Source: Roseovarius arcticus (GTDB lineage: Bacteria; Pseudomonadota; Alphaproteobacteria; Rhodobacterales; Rhodobacteraceae). From it: a stretch of DNA of 64,000 nt. Positions 17,119-24,842 of the stretch are shown piece by piece (position 1 is the stretch's first letter; each line of letters starts with the position of its first letter). Made by a program: the position numbers and the translations under genes. The notes under the pieces were generated by a model that saw only the letters and a program-made list of their open reading frames with translations, ran no database searches and was not told the DNA's origin. The stretch spans positions 3,720,001 to 3,784,000 of the forward strand of contig NZ_SZZN01000001.1 in NCBI RefSeq assembly GCF_006125015.1, written 5' to 3'.

Positions 17119-17183
17119 GCGCGGTTTGGCAATCCTTCGCTGGCGCGCTAGGTTCTGCCCGAGCACTGCGGGGCGCGTTCTGA
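17115..17183 (+). pseudogene. 22-codon ORF coupled to MFS gene, possible remnant
   Basis: An ATG at 17115 overlaps the MFS stop (ATGA) exactly as at the earlier junctions of this operon, but the frame ends after 22 codons (MSAVWQSFAGALGSARALRG plus two). In related loci another gene, usually of DUF3833 type, sits here between MFS and SDR. The sequence is too short to identify homology. It could be the start of a decayed gene or a chance ORF. Confidence 0.3.
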
Positions 17184-17204
17184 GTTGCCAGTCTGAGTTG
17201 CCAG
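17179..17204 (+). repeat. Tandem 13-bp duplication
   Basis: TCTGAGTTGCCAG occurs twice head to tail (17179-17191 and 17192-17204) immediately at the stop of the 22-codon ORF. This suits a deletion or slippage scar in the MFS-SDR gap. Confidence 0.8.
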
Positions 17205-17293
17205 CGCGGAACCACCGCTAATTACCGCGAGTTTTGTAAACACGGTATTAAGGTAGCCGTACTGGTCGCCGCGATGAAAAGGATAGACACCCA

Positions 17294-18031
17294 ATGATCG
17301 AATGGACCGGGAAACGCTACTGGATGATCGGGGCCAGCGACGGTCTGGGCGAGGCGCTGGCGCGCAAGTTGAGCGCAGCTGGCGCCGAGGTTATTGTATC
17401 ATCGCGCAGCGAGGACAAGCTGAAGGCTGTGGCGGATAGTCTGCCGGGCCGTGCGCATGTCGTCACTGTGGACGTCGCCGATCTGGATAGCGTGCGCCGC
17501 GCCGCCGAGCAGGTGGGCGAGATTGACGGTATGGTCTATACCGCCGGAGTATATTGGCCCTTTGCCGCGCAAGACTGGAACGCCGAGCAGGCAGTGGCGA
17601 TGGGCAACATCAATTTTGTCGGCGCCTTGCGCGCCGTGGGCGAAGTGGTCCCCAAAATGGTCGCGCGCGATGCAGGCCATATAGTGTTGACCGGCTCGCT
17701 GTCAGGCTTTCGCGGGCTGCCGGGGGCCGTCGGCTATGCCGCGTCAAAGGCCGGCGTGATGGCGCTGGGCGAGAGCCTTCAGGTCGATCTGTTCAAGACC
17801 GGTGTGCGGGTACAGATCGCCAATCCCGGCTTTATCAAGACGCGACTTACGGAAAAAAATGATTTCAACATGCCATTCCTGATGACACCGGAAGAGGCCG
17901 CCCAAGAAATGTTCGAGATGATGTGCGACGACGGTGCGACTGTGCGTCACTTTCCGCGCCTGTTTAGTTACCTTTTTCGGTTCAGTCGGGTCTGGCCTGA
18001 CTGGCTGTACAACCGCTTTTTTGGTAAGTAG
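17294..18031 (+). CDS. Short-chain dehydrogenase/reductase
   Basis: A 245-residue classical SDR. The cofactor loop is GASDGLGEALARKLS, the catalytic Ser is in LTGSLSGFRG, and the YxxxK motif is YAASK. The C-terminal third is hydrophobic/aromatic (RLFSYLFRFSRVWPDWLYNRFFGK), suggesting membrane association. It corresponds to the distal SDR of the RpoE-linked cluster in R. sphaeroides. Here it is separated by 175 bases from the MFS gene and has its own AAAAGGA site, so it may be transcribed separately. Substrate unknown; an acyl or keto lipid intermediate is plausible. Confidence 0.88.
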   Translation: MIEWTGKRYWMIGASDGLGEALARKLSAAGAEVIVSSRSEDKLKAVADSLPGRAHVVTVDVADLDSVRRAAEQVGEIDGMVYTAGVYWPFAAQDWNAEQAVAMGNINFVGALRAVGEVVPKMVARDAGHIVLTGSLSGFRGLPGAVGYAASKAGVMALGESLQVDLFKTGVRVQIANPGFIKTRLTEKNDFNMPFLMTPEEAAQEMFEMMCDDGATVRHFPRLFSYLFRFSRVWPDWLYNRFFGK

Positions 18032-18094
18032 GCGTTTGGTCGCATGCGTCGGAATTAGGCATTTTCCCCAAGAAAAGCCATGGCGGAGAGTGCA

Positions 18095-18190
18095 ATGTCA
18101 CCTGCGGTCCGCAAAGAACTGGACAATCGCGGCGTAGCTTCGCAGGATCGCGCCGGGCGCATCGGGCGCGATAAGAGGGTATGGCAATGA
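18095..18190 (+). CDS. Possible small upstream ORF coupled to the ABC operon
   Basis: A 31-codon frame (MSPAVRKELDNRGVASQDRA...) with a GGAGAG site at good spacing. Its TGA at 18188-18190 overlaps the ATG at 18187 of the substrate-binding protein in the same ATGA fashion as the other junctions in this operon. The product is basic with no hydrophobic segment and does not look like a signal peptide. It may be a leader peptide controlling the operon by translational coupling, or a chance frame. Confidence 0.35.
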   Translation: MSPAVRKELDNRGVASQDRAGRIGRDKRVWQ

Positions 18191-19458
18191 CCAGAACAAC
18201 GCTAACACGGCGCAAGGCGCTGACCACGATCGCAGGCGGCGCAGCCGCGCTACCGCTCTGGGCGCGTTATACCCATGCGCAGACCGCTGAACCGATCAAG
18301 GTGGGATTTCAGGTTCACCGCACTGGCATCGGCGCCGCATATGGCCGCTGGTACGAGCGCACGGCAAATGCCGCTGCCAAATTCATCAACGATGGCGGTG
18401 GCATCAATGGCCGCATGGTTGAGTTGGTGCCGGAGGACGATGGCACAAACCCCAAACGCGGCGCAGAGCTGATCGAGAAATTCGCCAACCAGCATAAGTG
18501 TGACATCGCCTATGGCACGCTGTTCAGCCACGTCGTTATCGGCTCCGCGCCGCGCGCGGGTGAGTTGAAGCTGCCCTATTTTGTGGTGTCCGAGGGGCAT
18601 CATGTCGCCAGTGGGATGCTGAACCGCTACACGCTGCAGCCCGGCATCACGGATGTGAAGAGCCAGGTTCTGTCCATGGCCCCCTATGTGGCCGAAAATA
18701 TGGGCAAGAAGGTCACGATGATTTTCCCTGACTATGCTTTTGGGCACGATCATCGCGACTTCTTTAGCCAGGCGATTGAGGCGCAGGGGGGCGAGGTGCT
18801 GGCGCAGATCGCCATCCCGCCCAGCGAGACATCATTTACCCGCTATTTCCCCAAGATCCCGCGCGAGACCGAGGTGGTATACCACGTCCTGGTCGGGCCA
18901 TCCGTGTTGACCTTCGTCAAGGAGCTGGGCGAATTCTTTGGTGGGTCGGGGCCTCAGCTGTTCGGCTTTGTCGACAGCCTCGAGGCGATTGACATTGGCA
19001 GCCCCGGTTTGGAATTCCTAGAAGGCTCGCATTTCTGGGAGGGGATGTGCCGCTATGCGCAGCCTGACCAGACAGAAGCCAAGGCATTCTACCGGGCTGC
19101 TGTGGGTGTGAATGATGAGGGTGCATCGCTGGACGATCCGCGCGACGTATCGGCATATGGACACATGTTCGGCTGCTGGACCACGCTGAGCGCGATCAAG
19201 GAGGGGATGGAGGCCGCCGACTATCGCGGCCCGCAAGACCGCGGCGCGCTGATCGAGGCGGTTGAGGCAATTGACGAGATGCCGCATAGCAAAGCTTATC
19301 CGCAAGGGCCTATGCGCTTTAACGGTCGTACCCATCAGGTATTTGGTGAGCAACATATCAGCCGGGTAGAAGGCGGCCGCCTCGTGCGGGTGCATACTGC
19401 AAGCATCGACGAGACGCTGTATCCTGATGAGGTGGATTACACCAAGCAGCCACTGTGA
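18187..19458 (+). CDS. ABC transporter substrate-binding protein (Liv type)
   Basis: A 423-residue periplasmic binding protein of the type 1 (branched-chain amino-acid/amide) fold. The N-terminus TRRKALTTIAGGAAALPL... THAQT has a twin-arginine-like double basic motif and a signal cleavage site. The mature part contains INDGGGINGRMVELVPEDD, which is typical of the family. Two ATGs are possible (18181, 18187); the AGAGGG stretch (18174-18179) is at proper spacing only for 18187. It starts an operon with a haloacid dehalogenase and LivHMGF-like components, so the ligand may be a halogenated or branched organic acid rather than an amino acid. That ligand is inferred from context only. Confidence 0.9.
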   Translation: MTRTTLTRRKALTTIAGGAAALPLWARYTHAQTAEPIKVGFQVHRTGIGAAYGRWYERTANAAAKFINDGGGINGRMVELVPEDDGTNPKRGAELIEKFANQHKCDIAYGTLFSHVVIGSAPRAGELKLPYFVVSEGHHVASGMLNRYTLQPGITDVKSQVLSMAPYVAENMGKKVTMIFPDYAFGHDHRDFFSQAIEAQGGEVLAQIAIPPSETSFTRYFPKIPRETEVVYHVLVGPSVLTFVKELGEFFGGSGPQLFGFVDSLEAIDIGSPGLEFLEGSHFWEGMCRYAQPDQTEAKAFYRAAVGVNDEGASLDDPRDVSAYGHMFGCWTTLSAIKEGMEAADYRGPQDRGALIEAVEAIDEMPHSKAYPQGPMRFNGRTHQVFGEQHISRVEGGRLVRVHTASIDETLYPDEVDYTKQPL

Positions 19459-19471
19459 CGGAGCGTCGGGC

Positions 19472-20188
19472 ATGAAGCTAAGCGATTACAAGGCGCTAAC
19501 ATTCGACGTCTATGGCACGTTGATTGACTGGGAATCGGGCATGATCGCGGGGCTGGCGCCGCTAACAGATCAGCTGGACCTTGGCCGCGACGCGGTGCTC
19601 GAGGCGCATGCCTTTCACGAAAGCACATGCCAGCGGGTAACACCGGGAAAGAATTACCGCGATGTTCTGGCCACCGTCTACAAACGGCTGGCCGAGGAAT
19701 GGGCGCTGCCCGCGACATGGGAGGAGGCTCAGGTCTATGGCCGCTCGGTGGAGCAATGGCCCGCATTCCCCGATAGTGCAGAGGCGCTGGCGTATCTAAA
19801 GGACCACTTCAAGCTGATCGTATTGTCGAACGTGGATAACGCCAGCTTTGCCTATAGCGACGCGAAGCTGGGGCGTCCCTTTACGGCCAGCTACGTGGCC
19901 GAGGACGTCGGCAGCTACAAGCCGGATGCGCGAAATTTCGATTATATGCTGGAGCAAATGACGCGCTTGGGACTGGCCAAGGGCGATATCCTGCACACCG
20001 CCGAGAGCATGTTTCACGACCACGCCCCGGCCAATCGCCACGGGCTGGCCAATTGCTGGATCTACCGCAGGCATGACAAAGAAGGGTTCGGCGCGACGAT
20101 GAACCCCGGCGATATGCCGACATATGACTTTATGTTCCATTCTATGGCCGAGCTTGTTCAGGCGCACCGTGCCGAGATGAACGGCTAA
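19472..20188 (+). CDS. Haloacid dehalogenase, type II (L-2-haloacid dehalogenase-like)
   Basis: A 238-residue HAD hydrolase of the L-2-haloacid dehalogenase type. The nucleophile Asp12 is in ALTFDVYGTLIDWESG, the Ser/Asn motif is LSNVDNASFAYS, the Lys is in GSYKPDARNF and the acidic motif is in ESMFHDHAPANRHG. These enzymes hydrolyse C-halogen bonds of 2-haloacids, though some HADs in this group are phosphatases. The gene is embedded between the binding protein (13 bases upstream) and livH (4 bases downstream), so it is co-transcribed with the importer. The start at 19472 is chosen because the upstream extension overlaps the previous gene. Confidence 0.88.
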   Translation: MKLSDYKALTFDVYGTLIDWESGMIAGLAPLTDQLDLGRDAVLEAHAFHESTCQRVTPGKNYRDVLATVYKRLAEEWALPATWEEAQVYGRSVEQWPAFPDSAEALAYLKDHFKLIVLSNVDNASFAYSDAKLGRPFTASYVAEDVGSYKPDARNFDYMLEQMTRLGLAKGDILHTAESMFHDHAPANRHGLANCWIYRRHDKEGFGATMNPGDMPTYDFMFHSMAELVQAHRAEMNG

Positions 20189-20192
20189 AACG

Positions 20193-21119
20193 GTGGAGCT
20201 TGGCCCCTACCTGATGCTCGCCATGCTGGAGGGTGCTGTGATGGCGTCGGTTCTGGCGCTGACGGCGGTGGGACTATCGCTGGTTTTTGGCGTAATGCGG
20301 GTGGTCAACATCGCGCATGGCGAATTTTTCATGCTAGGCGCGGTGCTGGCATGGGTCATCACGCAGATGGTGGGCGGGCCGCCTGCCGTAGGGTTCGCCG
20401 TGGCGCTGGTAGCTGCTCCGCTGATCGTGGGGGCCATCGCAGTGGCCGCCGATATGACCATTCTCAAGCGTGTCGATTACGACCCCGAGCGGACCATCGT
20501 GGCGACCATAGGCCTCCTTTATATTATCCAGCAGTTGACGCTGATGGGTTACGGCCCCGATGCACGCCCCGTCGAAGCACCGTTCAACACGCGCCTCGCG
20601 CTGCCGTGGTTTGAATTCAAGGAGGGCGCACTGGCAATGTACTGGCCATGGGGCCTGAGCACGACCAGCTACAAACTGGCGGTCATTGGCGCGGGCGCGG
20701 CGGTGCTCTGCGGTGTCTGGGCAATGATGGCGCGCACGCGGATCGGGCTGGTGATGCGCGCGGTGCAGGCGGACCGCGATATGGCGCTGGCCTTTGGTAT
20801 CCCGGTCGAGCGGGTCTATGCCATGGTCTTTGGCATCGGCGCGGCGCTTGCGGCCCTCGCTGCCGTGCTGATCGTGCCGATCACGCAGGCGCATTACCTG
20901 ATGGGTGCCGATCCGTTGCTGCTTGCCTTTACGGTGGTTATTATTGGCGGTCTTGGCAGTTTGCCAGGCACTGTGGTCGCGGCCATTCTAATCGGGCTGA
21001 GCGATGGCATAATCTCGGTCTTTTTCTCGCCCACACTGGCCAAGATTTTGGCGACGCTGCTGGTGGCACTTGTGCTTGTGTTCCGCCCTCAAGGCTTATT
21101 TGGCACGCGGGCGGTATGA
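20193..21119 (+). CDS. livH: Branched-chain-type ABC permease LivH
   Basis: A 308-residue permease with about eight to nine hydrophobic helices of the LivH family. The opening LTAVGLSLVFGVMRVVNIAHGEFFMLGA and the later GLVMRAVQADRDMALAFGIPVERVYAMVFGIGAALAALAAVL are family hallmarks. Start is GTG at 20193. It overlaps livM by ATGA. It pairs with LivM to form the membrane channel of the importer. Confidence 0.92.
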   Translation: MELGPYLMLAMLEGAVMASVLALTAVGLSLVFGVMRVVNIAHGEFFMLGAVLAWVITQMVGGPPAVGFAVALVAAPLIVGAIAVAADMTILKRVDYDPERTIVATIGLLYIIQQLTLMGYGPDARPVEAPFNTRLALPWFEFKEGALAMYWPWGLSTTSYKLAVIGAGAAVLCGVWAMMARTRIGLVMRAVQADRDMALAFGIPVERVYAMVFGIGAALAALAAVLIVPITQAHYLMGADPLLLAFTVVIIGGLGSLPGTVVAAILIGLSDGIISVFFSPTLAKILATLLVALVLVFRPQGLFGTRAV

Positions 21120-22060
21120 ACGAGCGCGCCCGCGTTATTGCCCTTCATGGCGGGCTGCTGGCGCTACTTTTGGCAGGCCACTTCGTATTGCCCGCGTATC
21201 ATCATGGCAATCTGGCACGGATCATGGTGCTGGCGACCTATGCGATGGGGTATAATATCGTCTTCGGCTATACTGGTCTGCTAAGCTTGGGCCATTCGCT
21301 GTTCTTTGCCGCCGGCATGTATGGCATGGGGCTGAGCGTCCAGCATCTGGGCTATTCTGCCGGACCTGCGCTGCTGATCGGTGTGCTATCGGCGGCTGTG
21401 GTGGCTGCGGGGTCAGGCGTGCTGGCGCTGAGAACGCGCGGCGTGGCATTTATGATCGTTACGCTGATGTTCGCGCAGGCGGGATACCTGACCGTCCTTT
21501 ATTTCGGTGAGTGGACGCGCGGGGACGAGGGGTTCGTCATCGCGCGCGGCGCTCGCGTGCTGTGGGGCATCGACCTGAGTGATGAAGGCAATCGATATTT
21601 AGCGGCGCTGGTGCTGTTCGCGGCCGCGATGATCACCTGTCTCGCGCTGGTGCGCGCGCGGTTCGGGCGGACGCTGGTGGCGATCCGCGAGAACGAGGTG
21701 CGCACCCAGATGCTGGGTTATGACACGTTCCGGGCCAAGCTGACGGCGGTAACGATATCCGGCGCAATATCCGGCGCGGCGGGGGCGGCATACGGTCTGC
21801 TCTTTGGCTATGCCGGAGCCAGCTTTGCGGGGGTCGAATACTCGATCCTGCCACTACTTTGGGTACTTCTTGGGGGCGCGGGTACGATACTGGGGCCATT
21901 CATCGGAACGCTCTTTATGTTCTATCTGATCGACCTCAGCTCGGGCTTTACGACCGCCTATATGCTGATTGCGGGTGTCGCATTGGTGCTGCTGACGCTG
22001 TTCGCGCCGCAGGGGATAATGGGCGAGGTGCGCCGCCGCATCTGGGGGTGGCTGCCATGA
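21116..22060 (+). CDS. livM: Branched-chain-type ABC permease LivM
   Basis: A 314-residue LivM-family permease. It has about ten hydrophobic segments, the conserved TGLLSLGHSLFFAAGMYG and the cytoplasmic loop VRARFGRTLVAIRENEVRTQMLGYDTFRAKL that contacts the ATPases. It overlaps livH and livG by four bases each. It forms the permease pair with LivH. Confidence 0.92.
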   Translation: MNERARVIALHGGLLALLLAGHFVLPAYHHGNLARIMVLATYAMGYNIVFGYTGLLSLGHSLFFAAGMYGMGLSVQHLGYSAGPALLIGVLSAAVVAAGSGVLALRTRGVAFMIVTLMFAQAGYLTVLYFGEWTRGDEGFVIARGARVLWGIDLSDEGNRYLAALVLFAAAMITCLALVRARFGRTLVAIRENEVRTQMLGYDTFRAKLTAVTISGAISGAAGAAYGLLFGYAGASFAGVEYSILPLLWVLLGGAGTILGPFIGTLFMFYLIDLSSGFTTAYMLIAGVALVLLTLFAPQGIMGEVRRRIWGWLP

Positions 22061-22764
22061 GCCTGCTCAGTGTGCGCGGCCTGACCAAGACGTATGACGG
22101 CGTGCGGGCCGTGGATGATGTCAGCCTCGATATCGAGGTGGGCGAAGTGCGCGGGCTGATCGGCCCCAATGGCGCGGGCAAGACGACGCTGGTGGGCATG
22201 ATCTGCGGGCGGACCGCGCCCACTGCCGGGCAAGTGATATTTGCGGGCCGCGACATCACCGGGTTGGCCGCGCACCGCCGCACGCGGCTGGGCATGGCTT
22301 ATACGTTTCAGATCACGTCGATCTACGCCCGGGTGCCACTGGCCGAAAATGTCGCGCTGGCGGCGCGGCCGCACATGGCTGTGGCCCAGGTGCCTGCCGC
22401 CGTCGATGCAGCGCTTTCGCAGGTCGGTCTGGACGGGCACAGCGCCGCACTGGCGGGCGATCTGAGCTACGGCCACCAGCGCCTGCTGGAAATCGCGATG
22501 GGGCTGGTGCAAAAGCCGCGTCTGCTGATCTTGGACGAGCCTACGCAGGGACTGTCGGAGGCTGAAATTGCGCGGTTCCTCAGCCTAATCCGGGGGCTGC
22601 CGGACGACATGACCGTCCTGCTGATTGAGCATAACATGGACGTGGTGATGGCGCTCGCGAACCGGGTGACTGTCCTGAATGCAGGCGAGCTGCTGTTTGA
22701 GGGCACGCCGGATCAGGTGCGCGCCGATGCAGGCGTGCAGGCCGCCTATCTGGGGGGCGCGTGA
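22057..22764 (+). CDS. livG: ABC importer ATPase LivG
   Basis: A 235-residue ATP-binding protein. Walker A is GPNGAGKTT, the signature is the atypical LSYGHQRLLEIAMGL, Walker B is LLILDEPTQGLS, and the switch His is in LLIEHNMDVVMALA. The LSYGxQR signature is normal for LivG. All motifs are complete, so the subunit should be active. It overlaps livM by four bases. Confidence 0.93.
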   Translation: MSLLSVRGLTKTYDGVRAVDDVSLDIEVGEVRGLIGPNGAGKTTLVGMICGRTAPTAGQVIFAGRDITGLAAHRRTRLGMAYTFQITSIYARVPLAENVALAARPHMAVAQVPAAVDAALSQVGLDGHSAALAGDLSYGHQRLLEIAMGLVQKPRLLILDEPTQGLSEAEIARFLSLIRGLPDDMTVLLIEHNMDVVMALANRVTVLNAGELLFEGTPDQVRADAGVQAAYLGGA

Positions 22765-23459
22765 TGCTAAAGCTGGAGAGTATCAGTGCCGGTTATGGCG
22801 GAGGCCGCGTGCTGCGCGAGGTGTCGCTGGACGTGGCGGCGGGCGATATCGTCTGCCTCATGGGCCGCAACGGCGCGGGCAAGACAACGGCGATGCGCAG
22901 CATCATGGGATTGATCCCGCTGATGTCGGGCCGCGTTATGCTGGACGGCGCGGAGGTCAGCGCGCTGCCTGCATATCAAGTGCCGCGAGCCGGGATCGGA
23001 TATGTGCCGCAGGGAAGGCGCCTGTTTGCCGGACTGTCGGTCGCGCAGAACCTGGAAATCGGCTTGCGCGCGCGGCGCAGCCCGCCAGTGGTGCTGGAGG
23101 AGGTGCTCGACCTCTTTCCCCGCCTGCGTGAGCGATACCGCCAGCCCGCGCAGACCCTGTCGGGCGGCGAGCAACAGATGCTGGCGACCGCCCGCGCACT
23201 GTGCTTGCAGCCCAAGGCGCTGCTGCTGGACGAGCCGATGGAGGGACTGCAGCCCTCAATGGTGGACGCGATCCGCGATGTGGTCGTGCAAATGCGCGCG
23301 CGGGGCGTTGCGATTCTGCTGGTAGAGCAGCGCATTGAAGCGGTGCTGGCCGTCGCGGACCGCGTGGCGTTTATCGAAAATGGGCAACGGGGCGAGGTGG
23401 TACCAGTGGACGTTCTGCGTCACGACCGAACGCTGATTTCGCGTTATTTGGGGGTCTAG
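22764..23459 (+). CDS. livF: ABC importer ATPase LivF
   Basis: A 231-residue ATP-binding protein with Walker A GRNGAGKTT, signature LSGGEQQMLATARAL, Walker B ALLLDEPMEGLQP and a glutamine-containing switch motif (LLVEQRIEAVLA). The last is typical of LivF. Start is the ATG at 22764, which overlaps the livG stop by one base and fits the GGGGG site; a GTG at 22761 is also possible. It is the last gene of the importer operon and converges with the M16 pair. Confidence 0.93.
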   Translation: MLKLESISAGYGGGRVLREVSLDVAAGDIVCLMGRNGAGKTTAMRSIMGLIPLMSGRVMLDGAEVSALPAYQVPRAGIGYVPQGRRLFAGLSVAQNLEIGLRARRSPPVVLEEVLDLFPRLRERYRQPAQTLSGGEQQMLATARALCLQPKALLLDEPMEGLQPSMVDAIRDVVVQMRARGVAILLVEQRIEAVLAVADRVAFIENGQRGEVVPVDVLRHDRTLISRYLGV

Positions 23460-23516
23460 GCCGTTCCGCCAGCGCACATAGATATTGCGACCGTGAAAAT
23501 ATCCGAGAGTAGCGCC

Positions 23517-24842
23517 TTACCCACCAATACCCTCGGGTTTGCCAGCGACGACAAAGCTGAGCTTGGCCGGGTCCAGCAATTCGCGCGCGACGCGGTTTAT
23601 CTGTTCCAGCTTCACAGCCTCGACGAGGTCGTTCCGCGTGGCGATATACTCGGGTGGAAGCCCCTCGATCTGCATCTCCACGGCGATATTGGCGATCGGT
23701 GCGTTGCCGTCAAAGCGTAGGGGATAGGCGCCGGTCATATAGGTCTTGGCGTCGTCCAGCTCTGTCTGAGTGACGCCAGTGTCCCGCATCTTGGTCCACT
23801 CATCCTTGATCACATCAATGGCTTGAGCCACGCGGTCATTGGCCGAGGCGACCTGCCCCATCCATAGCTGCGCGTCGTCTTTGTCGACGAGGTAGGAGTA
23901 GACGCCGTACGTCAGGCCGCGCTTTTCGCGGACCTCCTGCATCAGGCGGCTTTCGAACCCACCACCGCCGAGGATTTGGTTTAGCAAATAGGCGGCAAAG
24001 AAGTCGGGATCGTCGCGGTCGATGCCGGGTTGGGCAAAGGTGACGACAGATTGCGGCGTGTCGTAGTCGACAACGAGGGTGCCGCCGGGCAGGTTTAGGG
24101 CGGCATCACCCGGCAGGGCAATGTCTGAGCTGTCGGGCAGTCCGGCCGTTAGATCAGCGACAAGCGCGGTCAGCTCATCGGCCGTGATATCGCCGACCGC
24201 CGCAATATAGAGGCGATCCTTTACCAGCGCGGTCTTGTGTGCCGCGATCAGATCGTCGCGGGTGATGGCCGCAATGCTGTCCAGCGTGCCATTGATGGGG
24301 GTGGCGTATGGATGATCGCCAAATGTTTGCGCGCCAAAGGCGAGCGATGCGAGGGCGCCGGGATCCGTCTCGTCCGAACGGATGATGGACGAAACCTGGC
24401 CCTTCACACGGTCGATGGATTTTTGATTGAACACTGGGTCCGTAAGGCTCTGGCGCAGAAGGTCTATCGCCTCATCCCGATTTTCGGTCAGAAAACGGGC
24501 CGAGACGGAGATGGTATCATCACCGGCACGGTAGGAAAAGGAGGCGGCCAGCGCCTCTGCCTGCCGGGCAAACTCGCGGCTGTCCATGTCGCCTGCGCCT
24601 TCCTCTAGCAGACCTGTCATCAGGTTGGTCGCGCCACGTTTGCCGGGGGCGTCCAACGATGCGCCGCCGCGAAAACGCAGCTCCAGCGCGACAAAGGGTA
24701 TCTCGTGGCTTTCGACCAGCCACAGACCCGGCTCGCCGGGGGCCGATAGGTCCTGCACCACGATTTCTGCGCGGGCGGGCAGGGCAAATGTGCAGGCGAG
24801 CAGCGCAGGCAGCAGCAGGCGGGTCAGCAAGGGGCGGTTCAT
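23517..24842 (-). CDS. M16 peptidase-like protein without zinc motif
   Basis: A 441-residue secreted protein of the M16 (pitrilysin) family. The signal peptide ends at PARA. The zinc motif HxxEH is absent (TNLMTGLLEEGAG in its place), but the C-terminal part with the RGLTYGVYSYL segment (R/Y pair) is kept. This matches the non-catalytic subunit of two-component M16B peptidases, which form a clamshell with the catalytic partner and contribute to substrate binding. It overlaps that partner by four bases (ATGA), directly downstream. Confidence 0.92.
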   Translation of the reverse strand: MNRPLLTRLLLPALLACTFALPARAEIVVQDLSAPGEPGLWLVESHEIPFVALELRFRGGASLDAPGKRGATNLMTGLLEEGAGDMDSREFARQAEALAASFSYRAGDDTISVSARFLTENRDEAIDLLRQSLTDPVFNQKSIDRVKGQVSSIIRSDETDPGALASLAFGAQTFGDHPYATPINGTLDSIAAITRDDLIAAHKTALVKDRLYIAAVGDITADELTALVADLTAGLPDSSDIALPGDAALNLPGGTLVVDYDTPQSVVTFAQPGIDRDDPDFFAAYLLNQILGGGGFESRLMQEVREKRGLTYGVYSYLVDKDDAQLWMGQVASANDRVAQAIDVIKDEWTKMRDTGVTQTELDDAKTYMTGAYPLRFDGNAPIANIAVEMQIEGLPPEYIATRNDLVEAVKLEQINRVARELLDPAKLSFVVAGKPEGIGG

